64,000 nt of DNA from CAYPPG01 sp964412555. Lineage in GTDB: Bacteria; Hinthialibacterota; Hinthialibacteria; Hinthialibacterales; Hinthialibacteraceae. Location: NCBI GenBank assembly GCA_964412555.1, contig CAYPPG010000017.1, forward strand, positions 1 through 64,000, in the 5' to 3' direction. The notes beneath the pieces were generated by a model, which saw nothing but the letters and a program-made list of their open reading frames with translations, searched no databases and was not told the DNA's origin. This document shows positions 9,170 to 18,797 of the stretch, piece by piece (the first letter of the stretch is position 1; each line of letters opens with the position of its first letter). Position numbers and translations under genes: made by a program.

Positions 9170-9988
9170 TTATTGGGGGAAGAGTTTCTCCAAATCCTCG
9201 CTTGTCGGTTGTTGTCCGTATTCACAGATTTCGAATGTTTCCGCATAACGAATCGTTTTTCCCCTGCTTTCCCCATATCGTTCGATCAACCGCTCGCGGC
9301 AACATTCAGTCATGGCGAGCATCCAGGGATCCCATATACCGGGCAGCCATTTTCTTCGCTCTTCTTCACTTTTAGGCACTTGATCCAGAATGCCATCCAG
9401 GTAAGGCAGCCATTCATAAAACTGAGAGGTGTGAGAATGCACCATTACCCACTTTTTATCCATCTCCGATTCTACATCGATGGCGATGTCAGGTTGAAAG
9501 GGATAGGGTTTGCAAAAATGATCCCAGCCATAAAAAAAGAAGGGATTCTTTTTCAGGGCGGGAACCCCCGGGCAAATATGCGGAACGGTGACCATATAAG
9601 CGGCATCTTGGACCAACATCCCCGTATATCGATGGTCAGGATGATAATCATTGGGACGGTGGCTGATGACGAGATCGGCTTCCCAATCACGGATCAAACG
9701 AATCACTTCGCGGCGGGCGTCCAATGTCGGTAAGAGTTCTCCATCGTGGAAATCGCGTACATCATACTCGATGCCGAGAATATCTCCGGCTTTTTTCGCT
9801 TCGTGGGTTCTGCGGCGGGCAAGTGCGCCGCCGCCTTCGATTTGGTGGCCGGCGTCTCCATTGGTAATCGATACGAATTTGACGGCATAACCACGGGCAA
9901 CATACTTTGCCGCCAATCCGCCGAGAAGTAATTCACAATCATCGGGATGAGCACCGAATGCGATCAGCCGTATGACATTCTGGGACAT
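9170..9988 (-). CDS. PIG-L family zinc-dependent N-deacetylase
   Basis: The start at 9988 (MSQNVIRLIAFGAHPDDCE) has GGAGG at a spacing of 8 nt. The AHPDDCE motif at about residues 13-19 and the HPDHRYTG motif at about 120-127 supply the His/Asp zinc site and catalytic Asp of PIG-L/LmbE enzymes. Such enzymes deacetylate N-acetylglucosamine-containing substrates, including GlcNAc-malate in bacillithiol synthesis (BshB). A bshA homologue is in the same window 25 kb away, so a BshB role is possible. However, this branch, with its RPNDYHPDHR and long C-terminal region, also occurs in sugar-degradation loci, so I leave the substrate open. Confidence 0.8.
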   Translation of the reverse strand: MSQNVIRLIAFGAHPDDCELLLGGLAAKYVARGYAVKFVSITNGDAGHQIEGGGALARRRTHEAKKAGDILGIEYDVRDFHDGELLPTLDARREVIRLIRDWEADLVISHRPNDYHPDHRYTGMLVQDAAYMVTVPHICPGVPALKKNPFFFYGWDHFCKPYPFQPDIAIDVESEMDKKWVMVHSHTSQFYEWLPYLDGILDQVPKSEEERRKWLPGIWDPWMLAMTECCRERLIERYGESRGKTIRYAETFEICEYGQQPTSEDLEKLFPQ

Positions 9989-10293
9989 ATTAGCAACCTC
10001 CAAAAAAATTGCGATATTGAAAGGATTCACCTTTTGATCATAAAGAGTTTTCTTGAAAAACCAAGAAGGAACAATGGTTGTTGTAGCAGTCTTGGTAAAA
10101 AAGGGGGTGGATGATAAAGTTTATTTTGAGTTCATCATTGTGATCGATTCACATACACAAATAAAAGGGCAGAGACAGAGGTCTGTCCCTATATCCGCAT
10201 GTTTAGAGTAACGCACACATTGAAAGTTGCGGGCTGGGATGCCGGCATTCCGTTATTTTTATTGAAAACAAAAAAGGATACATTGGTACTTTC
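9989..10293. other. Intergenic region between divergent genes, with a small hairpin
   Basis: This region divides the minus-strand deacetylase gene from the plus-strand sugar transferase gene and should contain both promoters. GACAGA (10174-10179) and TCTGTC (10182-10187) form a small inverted repeat within a GGGCAGA...TCTGTCCC context. A further GATGCCGGCATTCC motif is at about 10239-10252. No gene or structured RNA was recognised. Confidence 0.45.
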
Positions 10294-11721
10294 ATGGAAA
10301 AAAAAGGTGCACCGAAGGGACCGTTAGGTAAATTCATCTTTGTTGACGTCCTTGTCGTCTTTATCGCTTTATCTCTTTCCTTTTTGATTCGTTTTCAGGA
10401 TATCCGAGTCGAGAACCTCAATATTTACATTGTACTTATTATCCCGATTTGTTTGGTCCGAATTGGATTATTGTTCATTTTTCGATTGTATGACTTCAGC
10501 CGTGGATTGACTGCTGTGGATATTGTTTATTTTACGGCCAGTGCGATGGTCATCGCGCACGCGATCGAGTTTCTGGCAATTTTGTATACGGAAAATTACA
10601 GTGAATCAACGGCGCTCATTCAACCCATCGAAGTACCGGAAGGGGAAAAGGCTTTTCAAATCTCGCGGTATGTGCTGCTTCTCAATTTTGTTCTGAGTTG
10701 GATTGGAGCTTTTTCTTGGCGCATACTCTATTTAAAAAGGCGCAGGCGCTGGGCATATGATCGAACGCGAATATTGATTGTCGGAGCAGGAGAGTTGGGG
10801 GAAAGCATTCAGCGGGATATTCAGCAATATTCCCGCTTGGGGCATGAAGTGGCCGGTTTGGTCGACGATGACATCGAATGCCGAAGCAACGGCGCTCCGA
10901 TCATTGGAAGAATGCGCAACTTGCCGGATTTGGTGAAAGAGCATCAAGTACAGGAAATTATTGTCACCAGCCGGCAAGCGAATCGGCAGGAACTCTTGAA
11001 TATCATTTCCGATTGCCAGGCGACCGGTTGTAAGGTGCGGCTGTTGCCGGAATTGTACGAAGTCATAATCGGACATGTCGAGATTGGGCAGGTGGCTGGG
11101 GTGCCGTTGATCACGCTCGAACCGGAGCGAGCGTACGAGTGGGGATTTTTCGTAAAACGGACAATGGATATTATGGTTTCCACTGGTAGTCTCATTCTTC
11201 TTTCTCCGGTATTCCTGATAATCGCAATTGCGATCAAAGCAACCAGCGAGGGGCCGGTGTTTTACCGGCAGCGGCGAGTTGGAAAGGAGGGGAAGATCTT
11301 TGTTGTTTATAAATTTCGTACAATGCTCAAAGATGCGGAAACCAATTCCGGGCCGGTATTGTCCTGGGAAGAAGATCCACGGGTGACACGAATCGGGCGT
11401 TTCTTGCGGCGGTGGCATTTGGATGAAACACCGCAGTTTTACAATGTGTTGAAGGGGGATATGAGTCTTGTCGGTCCTCGTCCCGAACGTCCGCATTTTG
11501 CTGAAAAACATAAGAAGAACATTCCGGCCTATATGATGCGGGAATCGATTCGGCCGGGCATGACCGGACTGGCTCAAATTCATGGATTTTACAATTCTCC
11601 CGTCGAACATAAACTACGGTACGACCTCGCTTATATTCACAATATGTCTTTGTTGTTGGATATGAAAATTCTTTTTTTGACTTTGCGAGTCACCTTATCC
11701 GGTCATGGGATTCCTTTATGA
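10294..11721 (+). CDS. Polyprenyl-phosphate glycosyl-1-phosphate transferase (exopolysaccharide initiation)
   Basis: The 475-residue protein has the three-part build of WbaP/CpsE-type enzymes. Four hydrophobic helices span about residues 12-150. A Rossmann-like region starting RILIVGAGELGESIQRDIQ is at about 157-175. The sugar-transferase core begins at about 285 (KRTMDIMVS). The core contains EGPVFYRQRRVGKEGKIF, YKFRTM, LDETPQFYNVLKGDMSLVGP and RPERPHF, which are the conserved catalytic Asp-Glu and phosphate-binding segments. It would transfer a hexose-1-phosphate onto undecaprenyl phosphate at the inner membrane, starting exopolysaccharide or O-antigen synthesis. No other assembly genes are adjacent. 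Confidence 0.9.
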   Translation: MEKKGAPKGPLGKFIFVDVLVVFIALSLSFLIRFQDIRVENLNIYIVLIIPICLVRIGLLFIFRLYDFSRGLTAVDIVYFTASAMVIAHAIEFLAILYTENYSESTALIQPIEVPEGEKAFQISRYVLLLNFVLSWIGAFSWRILYLKRRRRWAYDRTRILIVGAGELGESIQRDIQQYSRLGHEVAGLVDDDIECRSNGAPIIGRMRNLPDLVKEHQVQEIIVTSRQANRQELLNIISDCQATGCKVRLLPELYEVIIGHVEIGQVAGVPLITLEPERAYEWGFFVKRTMDIMVSTGSLILLSPVFLIIAIAIKATSEGPVFYRQRRVGKEGKIFVVYKFRTMLKDAETNSGPVLSWEEDPRVTRIGRFLRRWHLDETPQFYNVLKGDMSLVGPRPERPHFAEKHKKNIPAYMMRESIRPGMTGLAQIHGFYNSPVEHKLRYDLAYIHNMSLLLDMKILFLTLRVTLSGHGIPL

Positions 11722-11915
11722 CTTGAACAAGGATTTCAAGCGAGTGCGGACTTGCGTATTGTCTATACTTCTCAATGTTGAAATGAATTCTAGCGCATGA
11801 TATATATTACCTTCCGATACGAATGACGATTTTGTAAGAATCGGGGCTATCATAATATGATTTCTTACCATAAAGTATGATTGACACGATCAGTAAAGAG
11901 GGGAGTTATGTGAAC

Positions 11916-13130
11916 ATGGTTGACAATCAAAAAAATCGACGTTCTTTTCTCACTTCAGCGACAATTGGAATGACGGGCATTTCTCTCGTGAAATCCGACA
12001 CCGTCTTTGCGAGCAAAGCCAACTCCAAAATCGAACTCGGGATCATCGGTTGCGGTGGACGAGGGCGGTTTATCGGAAAGAAAATGGTCTACAACGTAGG
12101 GGAGGATATTGCCTTGGTTTCCGCGCACGATTATTTTAAGGACCGGTTGGAAATCGTGCAGAATATGTTCGATATTCCCGTCTCGAAGTCGTATACGGGA
12201 TTATACGGATATCGGGAAATTTTGAATTCGAGTGTGGACGGGGTGATTATCGAATCACCGCCGTATTTTCATCCTGAGCACGCTGCGGCTGCGGTAGAGG
12301 CTGGTAAGCACGTTTGGTTGGCAAAACCGGTTGCCATCGATGTGCCGGGGTGTACAAGCATAAAGGAAACCGGCAAAAAGGCGGCAGGAAAAGTCGCGTT
12401 TCTTGTCGATTTTCAATCGCGGAACAGCCCGTTTTTCATGGAAGCGGTGAAGCGTGTGCATGATGGAGCCATTGGCGAAATGATCAGCGGGCAGGTTTTC
12501 AATCAGTTTCCCGCTCCAGGGAAGCCCGATACAACCGGAATGTTGCCAGGACCGGCGCGGCTGCGATGTTGGGTAACCGACCCGATTTTATCCGGTGCTT
12601 GTATTGTCGAACAGGCTGTTCACGCAGTAGATATCGCCAATTGGATCATTGGAGCACGCCCTACGAAAGCGTTTGGAACCGGTGGATTGAAGGCACGTTT
12701 GAACGCCGGCGAGATGTGGGATCATTTTGTAGTGACTTATTGGTATGGTGAAGGAGCGAAAGTTTCATTGAACTGCTCACAATTTATGCGTGGATATGAA
12801 GATCTTGGTGCGCGGATTTATGGGAAATTGGGAGTAGTAGACGCTCATTATCGGGCGAAAAATTGGGGGAATGGTCCAATCGAAATCACGGGCGAAAATG
12901 CATGGCCAGGTACTGAATTCGATAATACCTGGGATATCGGTGTGGACAATAATTGCAAAGATTTCGTGCAAGCGATTCGAAATGGAAACTATATGAATCA
13001 TGCCGATTATTCCGCTGACAGTACCATGACGGCGATTCTTGGCCGGACGGCTTCTTATCGGGAGAGTGTGGTAACATGGGATGAGATACTGGAGGAGAAT
13101 GAAGAATTGATTATAGAAGAATCGTTATGA
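11916..13130 (+). CDS. Tat-exported Gfo/Idh/MocA oxidoreductase
   Basis: Two starts fit GAGGGGAG at 11898-11905: GTG 11910 and ATG 11916. I chose the ATG for its 10-nt spacing. NRRSFLTSATIGMTGISL is a twin-arginine signal, followed by LGIIGCGGRGRFIGKKM, the Rossmann GxGxxG turn. The motif usually written EKP reads LAKPVAID, so the catalytic-region Lys is kept but the Glu is Ala. The C-terminal alpha/beta substrate domain includes IVEQAVHAVDIANWIIG. It is expected to be an NAD(P)-dependent sugar dehydrogenase or retaining glycosidase-like enzyme in the periplasm, with cofactor bound before export. The substrate is unknown. Confidence 0.85.
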   Translation: MVDNQKNRRSFLTSATIGMTGISLVKSDTVFASKANSKIELGIIGCGGRGRFIGKKMVYNVGEDIALVSAHDYFKDRLEIVQNMFDIPVSKSYTGLYGYREILNSSVDGVIIESPPYFHPEHAAAAVEAGKHVWLAKPVAIDVPGCTSIKETGKKAAGKVAFLVDFQSRNSPFFMEAVKRVHDGAIGEMISGQVFNQFPAPGKPDTTGMLPGPARLRCWVTDPILSGACIVEQAVHAVDIANWIIGARPTKAFGTGGLKARLNAGEMWDHFVVTYWYGEGAKVSLNCSQFMRGYEDLGARIYGKLGVVDAHYRAKNWGNGPIEITGENAWPGTEFDNTWDIGVDNNCKDFVQAIRNGNYMNHADYSADSTMTAILGRTASYRESVVTWDEILEENEELIIEESL

Positions 13131-13189
13131 TGGAATAGAATCTTAATCATTCCACTCTTTGAGCGAAATATTAAACCCAATCCCGTCTT

Positions 13190-13462
13190 TTACATGGTGT
13201 CCACCGGCTCATATTTTGGTTCCTGATTTAAGTCAATATCTTCAATAATCGGTAAATGATGGCCTAATTTTAATCCTAACCATATCCAATCCTCCAATAC
13301 GGATTGTAATTCTACCTCACACTCACTACGGGTTTTTGCAAAGCAAAGAACCCCCTTGCATAGTGGAATCCTTCCGGCATACGTATTGTCTTCAAGTTTT
13401 TCATAGACAGCATGTGATAATGCTTTGTCGATGTATTGTGTTAAGATAAATCGGGAATTCAT
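13190..13462 (-). CDS. HicB-family antitoxin-like protein, orphan
   Basis: This is a 90-residue protein. The region AVYEKLEDNTYAGRIPLCKG, followed by GVLCFAKTRSECEVELQSVL and EDWIWLGLKLGHHLPIIEDI, matches the HicB partial RNase-H fold family, here ending in EPVDTM as other members do. HicB proteins normally neutralise the mRNA interferase HicA, which is encoded next to them. Only 60 nt lie between this gene and the next stop, and I find no hicA on either side. It is thus an orphan antitoxin or a stand-alone regulator. The family is convincing; the biological role is open. Confidence 0.75.
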   Translation of the reverse strand: MNSRFILTQYIDKALSHAVYEKLEDNTYAGRIPLCKGVLCFAKTRSECEVELQSVLEDWIWLGLKLGHHLPIIEDIDLNQEPKYEPVDTM

Positions 13463-13491
13463 TTCAATCCTTTTATATATTTTTCATGGAA

Positions 13492-15018
13492 TTATAAGAA
13501 AGATACAGTGTCTTGTGAAGATTCTTGCCATTCACGGATTTTTTGTTCCAGATGCTTGATGGTTTGTTTGTGCTCTGACTTGTCGTATTGATTCGTTGTT
13601 TCATACGGATCGGTATTCAAATCAAACAGCTGAGAGTGGTCGAGATCGGACCAGCAGAGTTTCCAGCCGTCCGGTGAAAGAACGGTGCGGATAGAAGCGT
13701 TCCCGGCATTTTCGACGGCATTTTCGGATATCTTGGGAATCGAATTTGGGGCGTTCCTGCGCCCGGATGGATTCCATTCTATGAAAACGTGATCGTTGGG
13801 GAAGGGGCCACCTTTTAAATACGGAATGAGGGAGTGTCCCGAAAGGGAATCCGGTACCGGTTTTCCCATCAAGTCCATGAGTGTGGGAACAAGATCGATA
13901 TGGCTGACGCGGTCATGGATGAGTTGTTGTTTTCTTCCTTGCTGCGGGATACGCATTAACCAAGGGACTCGGACCGATTCTTCGTACATCACCGTTTTGG
14001 CCAGCAGTTGATGGGAACCCATCATATCGCCGTGATCGCTGGTGTATACGACGATGGTATTGTCGGACAAGCCTAATTTCTCGAGTTGTGTTAGAATTGC
14101 TCCTACACTCAAATCGACTTGCGATACCAGCCCCCAGTAGTTTGCAATCAATCGCCGCCAACCGTTTTCTTTTTTGAGATCGTGGCCTTCAAACCCTCGC
14201 TGCCGATATCGCTCGCGTAATAAACGATATCGCAACGGTTCATTGGCTTCCAACGGATCGTTGAAGTTTTCCGGCAAATCAATTTCGGTGGGATGATGCT
14301 CATCGTCGAGCGGTCCGAAGAACGGCATATGCGGCTCTAAGAAATTGATGTGTAAGAGAAACGGCTCATCGCGATGGCGTTCCAGAAAATCGCAGGCTTT
14401 TTGTTCCAAAAATTTCGGTTTGCAATGTTCCAGGGGACGCCGGGCGGCGAAACTGCGGCTGTAGTAACCGTCATCCGTGTTCGGTTCATAGCCAAGGTCG
14501 TTCAAAAAAGACCAGTAATCGCTTTTGGCATTTTTGTCTCGGCCTTCTCTGTAATATCTTCGATAACCGTCCTCTATTGCGATCCATTCCTGGAAACCGT
14601 GCTGAGCGAAGATTTCATCGCCGAGATGCCATTTGCCCATATAGGCGGTGCGATAGTCGGGATCGCCGATAAGTTCGGGAAGGCAGGGAACGGATTGCGG
14701 AAGTGGGATATTATTTTCGACACAGGAATTTGTGTGGGGCCACAGACCCGTTAAGACTGTCGAGCGGGATGGTGTACAAACCGGCTGGCTGACATAGGCT
14801 TTTTCAAACACCACGGATTCACTTGCAAGTGTATTTAAATTCGGAGAATGAATGGTATGATTTCCATACACTGCCATGGTGTCGGCGCGTTGCTCATCGG
14901 TCCACAGGAACAATAGATTGGGCTTGTCTTTTCGGTGACGAGTCATGATGAAGGGTGCAGCGAACGCAGATTGTGTAGTGGAATAAAGAAATTGACGGCG
15001 AGTGCTTTTTTCGAACAT
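13492..15018 (-). CDS. Cys-type sulfatase 1 with Tat signal
   Basis: The start at 15018 has AGGGGGAGA directly upstream. Residues 1-30 hold a Tat-like signal (STRRQFLYSTTQSAFAAPFI). Next comes KPNLLFLWTDEQRADTM, the N-terminal metal-binding strand. CTPSR within QPVCTPSRSTVLTGL is the site where Cys becomes formylglycine. Further sulfatase landmarks are YMGKWHLG, and YTSDHGDMMGSH with its Asp-His metal ligands. It should hydrolyse a sulfate ester, probably on a polysaccharide, outside the cytoplasm. The maturase (FGE or anSME) is not in the window. It lies upstream of the orphan HicB gene on the same strand; the divergent small membrane gene starts 92 nt away. Confidence 0.88.
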   Translation of the reverse strand: MFEKSTRRQFLYSTTQSAFAAPFIMTRHRKDKPNLLFLWTDEQRADTMAVYGNHTIHSPNLNTLASESVVFEKAYVSQPVCTPSRSTVLTGLWPHTNSCVENNIPLPQSVPCLPELIGDPDYRTAYMGKWHLGDEIFAQHGFQEWIAIEDGYRRYYREGRDKNAKSDYWSFLNDLGYEPNTDDGYYSRSFAARRPLEHCKPKFLEQKACDFLERHRDEPFLLHINFLEPHMPFFGPLDDEHHPTEIDLPENFNDPLEANEPLRYRLLRERYRQRGFEGHDLKKENGWRRLIANYWGLVSQVDLSVGAILTQLEKLGLSDNTIVVYTSDHGDMMGSHQLLAKTVMYEESVRVPWLMRIPQQGRKQQLIHDRVSHIDLVPTLMDLMGKPVPDSLSGHSLIPYLKGGPFPNDHVFIEWNPSGRRNAPNSIPKISENAVENAGNASIRTVLSPDGWKLCWSDLDHSQLFDLNTDPYETTNQYDKSEHKQTIKHLEQKIREWQESSQDTVSFL

Positions 15019-15110
15019 GTTCTCCCCCTTTTGCATGGAAACGACTTATGAAATGATTATAGACGTAAAAATCGTTTTTTTGAATCTTTGTGTTATAGAG
15101 GCGCTGTCTC

Positions 15111-15548
15111 ATGTTTGATCCTATTCTTTCAGGTCTAATGGAACCATCACAAAGACCTGTCTTGATCGGTATTCTTATTCTTGTTGGTTGGTCTCTTGCT
15201 GAGTGGAGTTTGAATCTCTTCCGAATGTATCAGCCGCGAGTGAAAACGAAAGAACATTTCTCATACTACCTCGTTGTTTTTTCTTTTAAACTTGTGTTTG
15301 TTTTTTCAACACTTGATGCGATTGTTTTTCATTTGACTACGGTAGGGGATCAAATTTCTCATATTCAATATACCGGAATTCCGATCTGTTTTGGATCGAT
15401 GGCGGGATTTTTATTTATGATTCTTTTCGGTATTCCTGCTCTGTTTTATCGAATGCGGATTGAAGAAGAGGCGTTACTGCAAAGGTTTGGGAAAGAGTAC
15501 GAAGAGTATCAACAGAAAACCTTTAAAATCATTCCTTTGTTATGGTGA
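15111..15548 (+). CDS. Shortened isoprenylcysteine methyltransferase-like membrane protein
   Basis: The 145-residue protein has about four hydrophobic helices. Its C-terminus, RIEEEALLQRFGKEYEEYQQ then KTFKIIPLLW, is the typical ending of ICMT/PEMT-type membrane methyltransferases (R...EE..L...FG..Y..Y......P). The section that normally precedes it, with the G-P-Y/F...R-H-P-x-Y-x-G motif needed for SAM binding, is absent: the sequence goes from a hydrophobic helix straight to the end motif. It may be an internal deletion derivative with no methyltransferase activity, or a divergent family member. It ends 7 nt from the convergent gene at 15556. Confidence 0.55.
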   Translation: MFDPILSGLMEPSQRPVLIGILILVGWSLAEWSLNLFRMYQPRVKTKEHFSYYLVVFSFKLVFVFSTLDAIVFHLTTVGDQISHIQYTGIPICFGSMAGFLFMILFGIPALFYRMRIEEEALLQRFGKEYEEYQQKTFKIIPLLW

Positions 15549-15555
15549 ATTCAAT

Positions 15556-16710
15556 TTAATGCAATTCCCAATTTTGCACCGAAACGCCACCGACCGGACG
15601 GGATAGCCGGATGTTGTCCACATACGCAAAAGCCAGATCGACTCCATCGGCGCCTTGGCTGCTTAGCGTCAGTGAAATGGTTCCATTCGGATCATCGAAA
15701 ACGCCTTCGATTTCGTCCCATAACCAGTTCAGTTGAAATCCTTCACTGTCCACCGGCCCATATTGACCGGAGAGTTCGCCCCAATCGCCGACCGCGGAAC
15801 CGAGAATATTTTCGCTCAAGGTTGCCCAGCCGGTTCCTTGATCGTTGCCGTTTTCATCCACCCATGACGACCTGAGAATAAGGGACGAGGCTGCCCAGTT
15901 GGAAGAATCGGCATCGACAAAGATATCCAGATGGATTCGATCATAATCCAGGATTTGCGGATAATCTTTTAAATTAATGGTGAAATTTTCATTCCACCCA
16001 GAAGTAAATTCAAAGACTAGGAAACCATCACCTTCTGTTGGAGGTGGATCGCCATTGGTATCGACTTCAAAATATGTACCTGCGTTGAGTGTGATCAGCT
16101 CTTCATCGGAGGTTTGATTGAAGCCGATAAGAGGGAGATACTCCCGCTCGACCGGTTGGCGCTTGCGAACGCTGATATCGTCAATAAAAATAGTACCTTC
16201 AAAGCCGTTGGGGTAATCGACACCGTCGTGAGTTTCGGCGGAAGGATTGATCCACAGGCGGAGTTGATCGGCTGGTGAGAGACGCTCTTCCCATAATTTT
16301 GATTGTTCCGACGAAAGCCAAAAAACGAATTCTTTCCATGTGCCAACATCGTCGGGCGTGTAATAGCGGAATCCCATGGGGATTTCCACTTCGAGATCGA
16401 CTCGCATTCGAAATGGTTGCTCGGAATAGACCCACATGTGAAATTCGTCCACATCCGCGGCTTCAAACTGTTCCGGGAAGGTATAAATGGAACTTGCCCA
16501 ACCACCATCGGCATGAGCCACCTCAAGCAGACCGGCATATTCGCCGCTATGTTTGGGTTCATCCGGTTGCGTCAAATCGGAAAAAGCAACCCAGCCTGTA
16601 AATTGGCCGACATCGGTTTCGAAATCGTTGACGATGATGAGATCGTCTTGAGCGAAAGGTGCACTGGCAACCATGAGAGACACAAATAGCATAATACAAG
16701 TTTTCAACAT
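15556..16710 (-). CDS. Secreted carbohydrate-binding-like beta-sandwich protein
   Basis: The start at 16710 (MLKTCIMLFVSLMVASAPFAQ) has GGAGG just upstream and gives a clear Sec signal with cleavage after FA|QDD or nearby. The mature protein has two similar parts. One begins IIVNDFETDVGQFTGWVAFS, contains PNGFEGTIFIDDISV and closes near residue 200. The second contains VFEFTSGWNENFTINLKDYP, then LDIFVDADS, and ends LAFAYVDNIRLSRPVGG. The 'F(I)DDIxV / YVDNIRL' endings are typical of CBM-like jelly-roll modules that bind polysaccharide. No catalytic domain is present. It probably sits on the surface or in the medium and binds glycans. Confidence 0.6.
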   Translation of the reverse strand: MLKTCIMLFVSLMVASAPFAQDDLIIVNDFETDVGQFTGWVAFSDLTQPDEPKHSGEYAGLLEVAHADGGWASSIYTFPEQFEAADVDEFHMWVYSEQPFRMRVDLEVEIPMGFRYYTPDDVGTWKEFVFWLSSEQSKLWEERLSPADQLRLWINPSAETHDGVDYPNGFEGTIFIDDISVRKRQPVEREYLPLIGFNQTSDEELITLNAGTYFEVDTNGDPPPTEGDGFLVFEFTSGWNENFTINLKDYPQILDYDRIHLDIFVDADSSNWAASSLILRSSWVDENGNDQGTGWATLSENILGSAVGDWGELSGQYGPVDSEGFQLNWLWDEIEGVFDDPNGTISLTLSSQGADGVDLAFAYVDNIRLSRPVGGVSVQNWELH

Positions 16711-16817
16711 ATTTTCCTCCACAAACAAAAGATTCCAATAATTTATTCCTACTATTCTTACATTATTGTAACATCATTTGAAGAGATATTAGAAGAGAAG
16801 TAAAAAGAATGCAAAGA

Positions 16818-18797
16818 TTAGGAATAGGAATGTATAAATTTTCCAATGGCCATTATGGGGAAGTAGAGTCGGTATAAATGGTATCGTAGATAAAAGACAC
16901 GGGGAAATCCGGTTCCGGTAAAGAATGGTTCCTCCCAGGATCCGGATACTTGTTGGGTATCAATCAGCCATTGAACCGCCTTTTTGACGGCGGGATCGTT
17001 TGCACCGTACACTGCCATCAAACCCATGATCCCCCATGCCGTTTGGCTGGCTGTGGAAGGTCCCATACCTTTGAGGGAGACATCCTCATAACTATTGGCG
17101 GATTCTCCGAAAGAACCATCGTTTTTTTGAATTTCTTTCAACCAATTACCGGCTTTTTGCACCCAGGGTTCTTTCATGTTGACACCGGCGTTTTCCAAGC
17201 CGCAAAGTACTTCCCAGGTGCCGTAGATATAATTGACTCCCCACCGGCCGAACCAACAACCCTCTGGCAGTTGATGACTTTGAATGAAACGGACTGCATT
17301 GAAGACAGCCTTGTCTTTGATGGTAAATCCATGATGCCCCAAGCATTCCAAAACCCGGCCGGTAATATCGGGGCAGGAAGGATCTTGAATGGCGTTGTGA
17401 TCGGCGAAAGGAATGGCTTCCAATAAGGGACGATGTTTCGTACGATCGAAAGCGGCCCATCCACCATCGTCATTCTGCATGGCGAGAATCCATTTGATCG
17501 CACGATCCAAGGTTTTTTTCGTTTTTCCGTTTTTGGCTTGCTTCAGAGCCATGGTCACCATGGCTGTATCATCCACATCGGGATAAAAAGCATTGTTGAA
17601 TTCGAAAAACCATCCGGAAGGCTCGATGGGTTCCCGCACATTCGCGATCCAATCGCCAGGGTGCCGGCATTCTTTGGCAATCAGCCATTCACACGCGCGA
17701 TCGATGGCCTTATGTGTTGAATCCAATCCTGCTTGTGTCAATGCATACAATGCAATCCCAGTATCCCAAACGGGACTAAAGCAAGGCTGGAGCCGTATGG
17801 TTTCATCTTCTTCGATCATAAAATGATCCAGCTGTTTTTCGGCTTCATTTAAAAAGTTACCCTCCGGATCATATCCCAAACATCGGAAGGCGATTTGGTT
17901 ATAAACCATGGGTGGAAAAATAGCGCCCACGCCGTTGGCATATTTGGGATCGGCGTGTTCTCGAATCCAATTTTCAATTTTTTTCAAGGACATTTTTCGG
18001 AAAGGGAGAATTCCGGATTTTACCCACAATTTAACGAATTTATCGACTAAGAGAAAAAAGTTTTTCCAGCTGAACCACTTTTGGTCGTATTCACCCACAA
18101 AAGGCTTCAAAAAGTAATCGGGATTGGCATACAGTTCTTGGATGGACTTGGAATCCGGTAAGTGCCGGACCGGCCGATAATGACTGACGATGGCAATAGG
18201 CATGATCATCGTGCGTGTCCATGCTGAAACTTTGTTGATATGAAAGAAAAGCCATCTTGGGCAAAGGATCATTTCCGGAGGAACAGCCGGTACAGAATTC
18301 CAGGGCATTTGTCCGAGAGCTGCAAGATAAAATTTACTATAGGTATTGCAATGTTCGGCACCACCCAGTTGTAATACTAATTTACGCGCTTTTTGCATGT
18401 GAGGAGCGTTGATATCATCCCCTAGCAATTTCAGAGCAAGATACGATTTCACCGTCGCACTTAAATCGGGAGCGGAACCGGGAAATTGAAACCATGCACC
18501 GTCTTCTTCTCTTTGCTGACTGCGAAGATAGTTGGCGATTTTGACGAGACGTGGGTCATCTTCCTGGTTGATGATGAATTTTAACAGAATGTATTCGCTT
18601 TGTAGAATCGAATCTCCTTCGAGTTCACCGCACCAATATCCCTCTTCATGTTGTTCGGATATCAAGACGGATACCGCTTGATTGAGGGATTGTTCGACTT
18701 CTTCATAAAAGGAATATTCCTGAGAAAAAGGTTCAGTCTCGCAGTGACTCTCTTGCAGGTGATTCGTGAGAGTCTCGGTATAGGAAGATTGACTCAT
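16818..18797 (-). CDS. shc: Squalene-hopene cyclase
   Basis: At 659 residues it has the usual length for this family. The catalytic acid motif DVDDTAM is at about residue 400. QW-type repeats recur along the chain (EGYWCGELEGDS, EEDGAWFQFPGS, QNDDGGWAAFDR, LPEGCWFGRWGVNYIYGTWE, QKNDGSFGES). The GTWEVLCGL and TASQTAWGIMGLM segments are typical of cyclases. The enzyme folds squalene into hopene at the inner membrane, giving hopanoids that stiffen membranes. No hpn genes flank it, so the rest of the pathway lies elsewhere. AGAGGAA about 12 nt upstream of the ATG serves as ribosome-binding site. Confidence 0.93.
   Translation of the reverse strand: MSQSSYTETLTNHLQESHCETEPFSQEYSFYEEVEQSLNQAVSVLISEQHEEGYWCGELEGDSILQSEYILLKFIINQEDDPRLVKIANYLRSQQREEDGAWFQFPGSAPDLSATVKSYLALKLLGDDINAPHMQKARKLVLQLGGAEHCNTYSKFYLAALGQMPWNSVPAVPPEMILCPRWLFFHINKVSAWTRTMIMPIAIVSHYRPVRHLPDSKSIQELYANPDYFLKPFVGEYDQKWFSWKNFFLLVDKFVKLWVKSGILPFRKMSLKKIENWIREHADPKYANGVGAIFPPMVYNQIAFRCLGYDPEGNFLNEAEKQLDHFMIEEDETIRLQPCFSPVWDTGIALYALTQAGLDSTHKAIDRACEWLIAKECRHPGDWIANVREPIEPSGWFFEFNNAFYPDVDDTAMVTMALKQAKNGKTKKTLDRAIKWILAMQNDDGGWAAFDRTKHRPLLEAIPFADHNAIQDPSCPDITGRVLECLGHHGFTIKDKAVFNAVRFIQSHQLPEGCWFGRWGVNYIYGTWEVLCGLENAGVNMKEPWVQKAGNWLKEIQKNDGSFGESANSYEDVSLKGMGPSTASQTAWGIMGLMAVYGANDPAVKKAVQWLIDTQQVSGSWEEPFFTGTGFPRVFYLRYHLYRLYFPIMAIGKFIHSYS

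Noticed and set aside
8690..9733. A 347-codon plus-strand frame across the MFS and deacetylase genes
   Set aside because: It is antisense to two well-supported genes, crosses their boundary and has no family-like sequence or ribosome-binding site.
9170..9988. Naming the deacetylase bshB
   Set aside because: PIG-L enzymes have many substrates and the gene is far from bshA, so the symbol was withheld.
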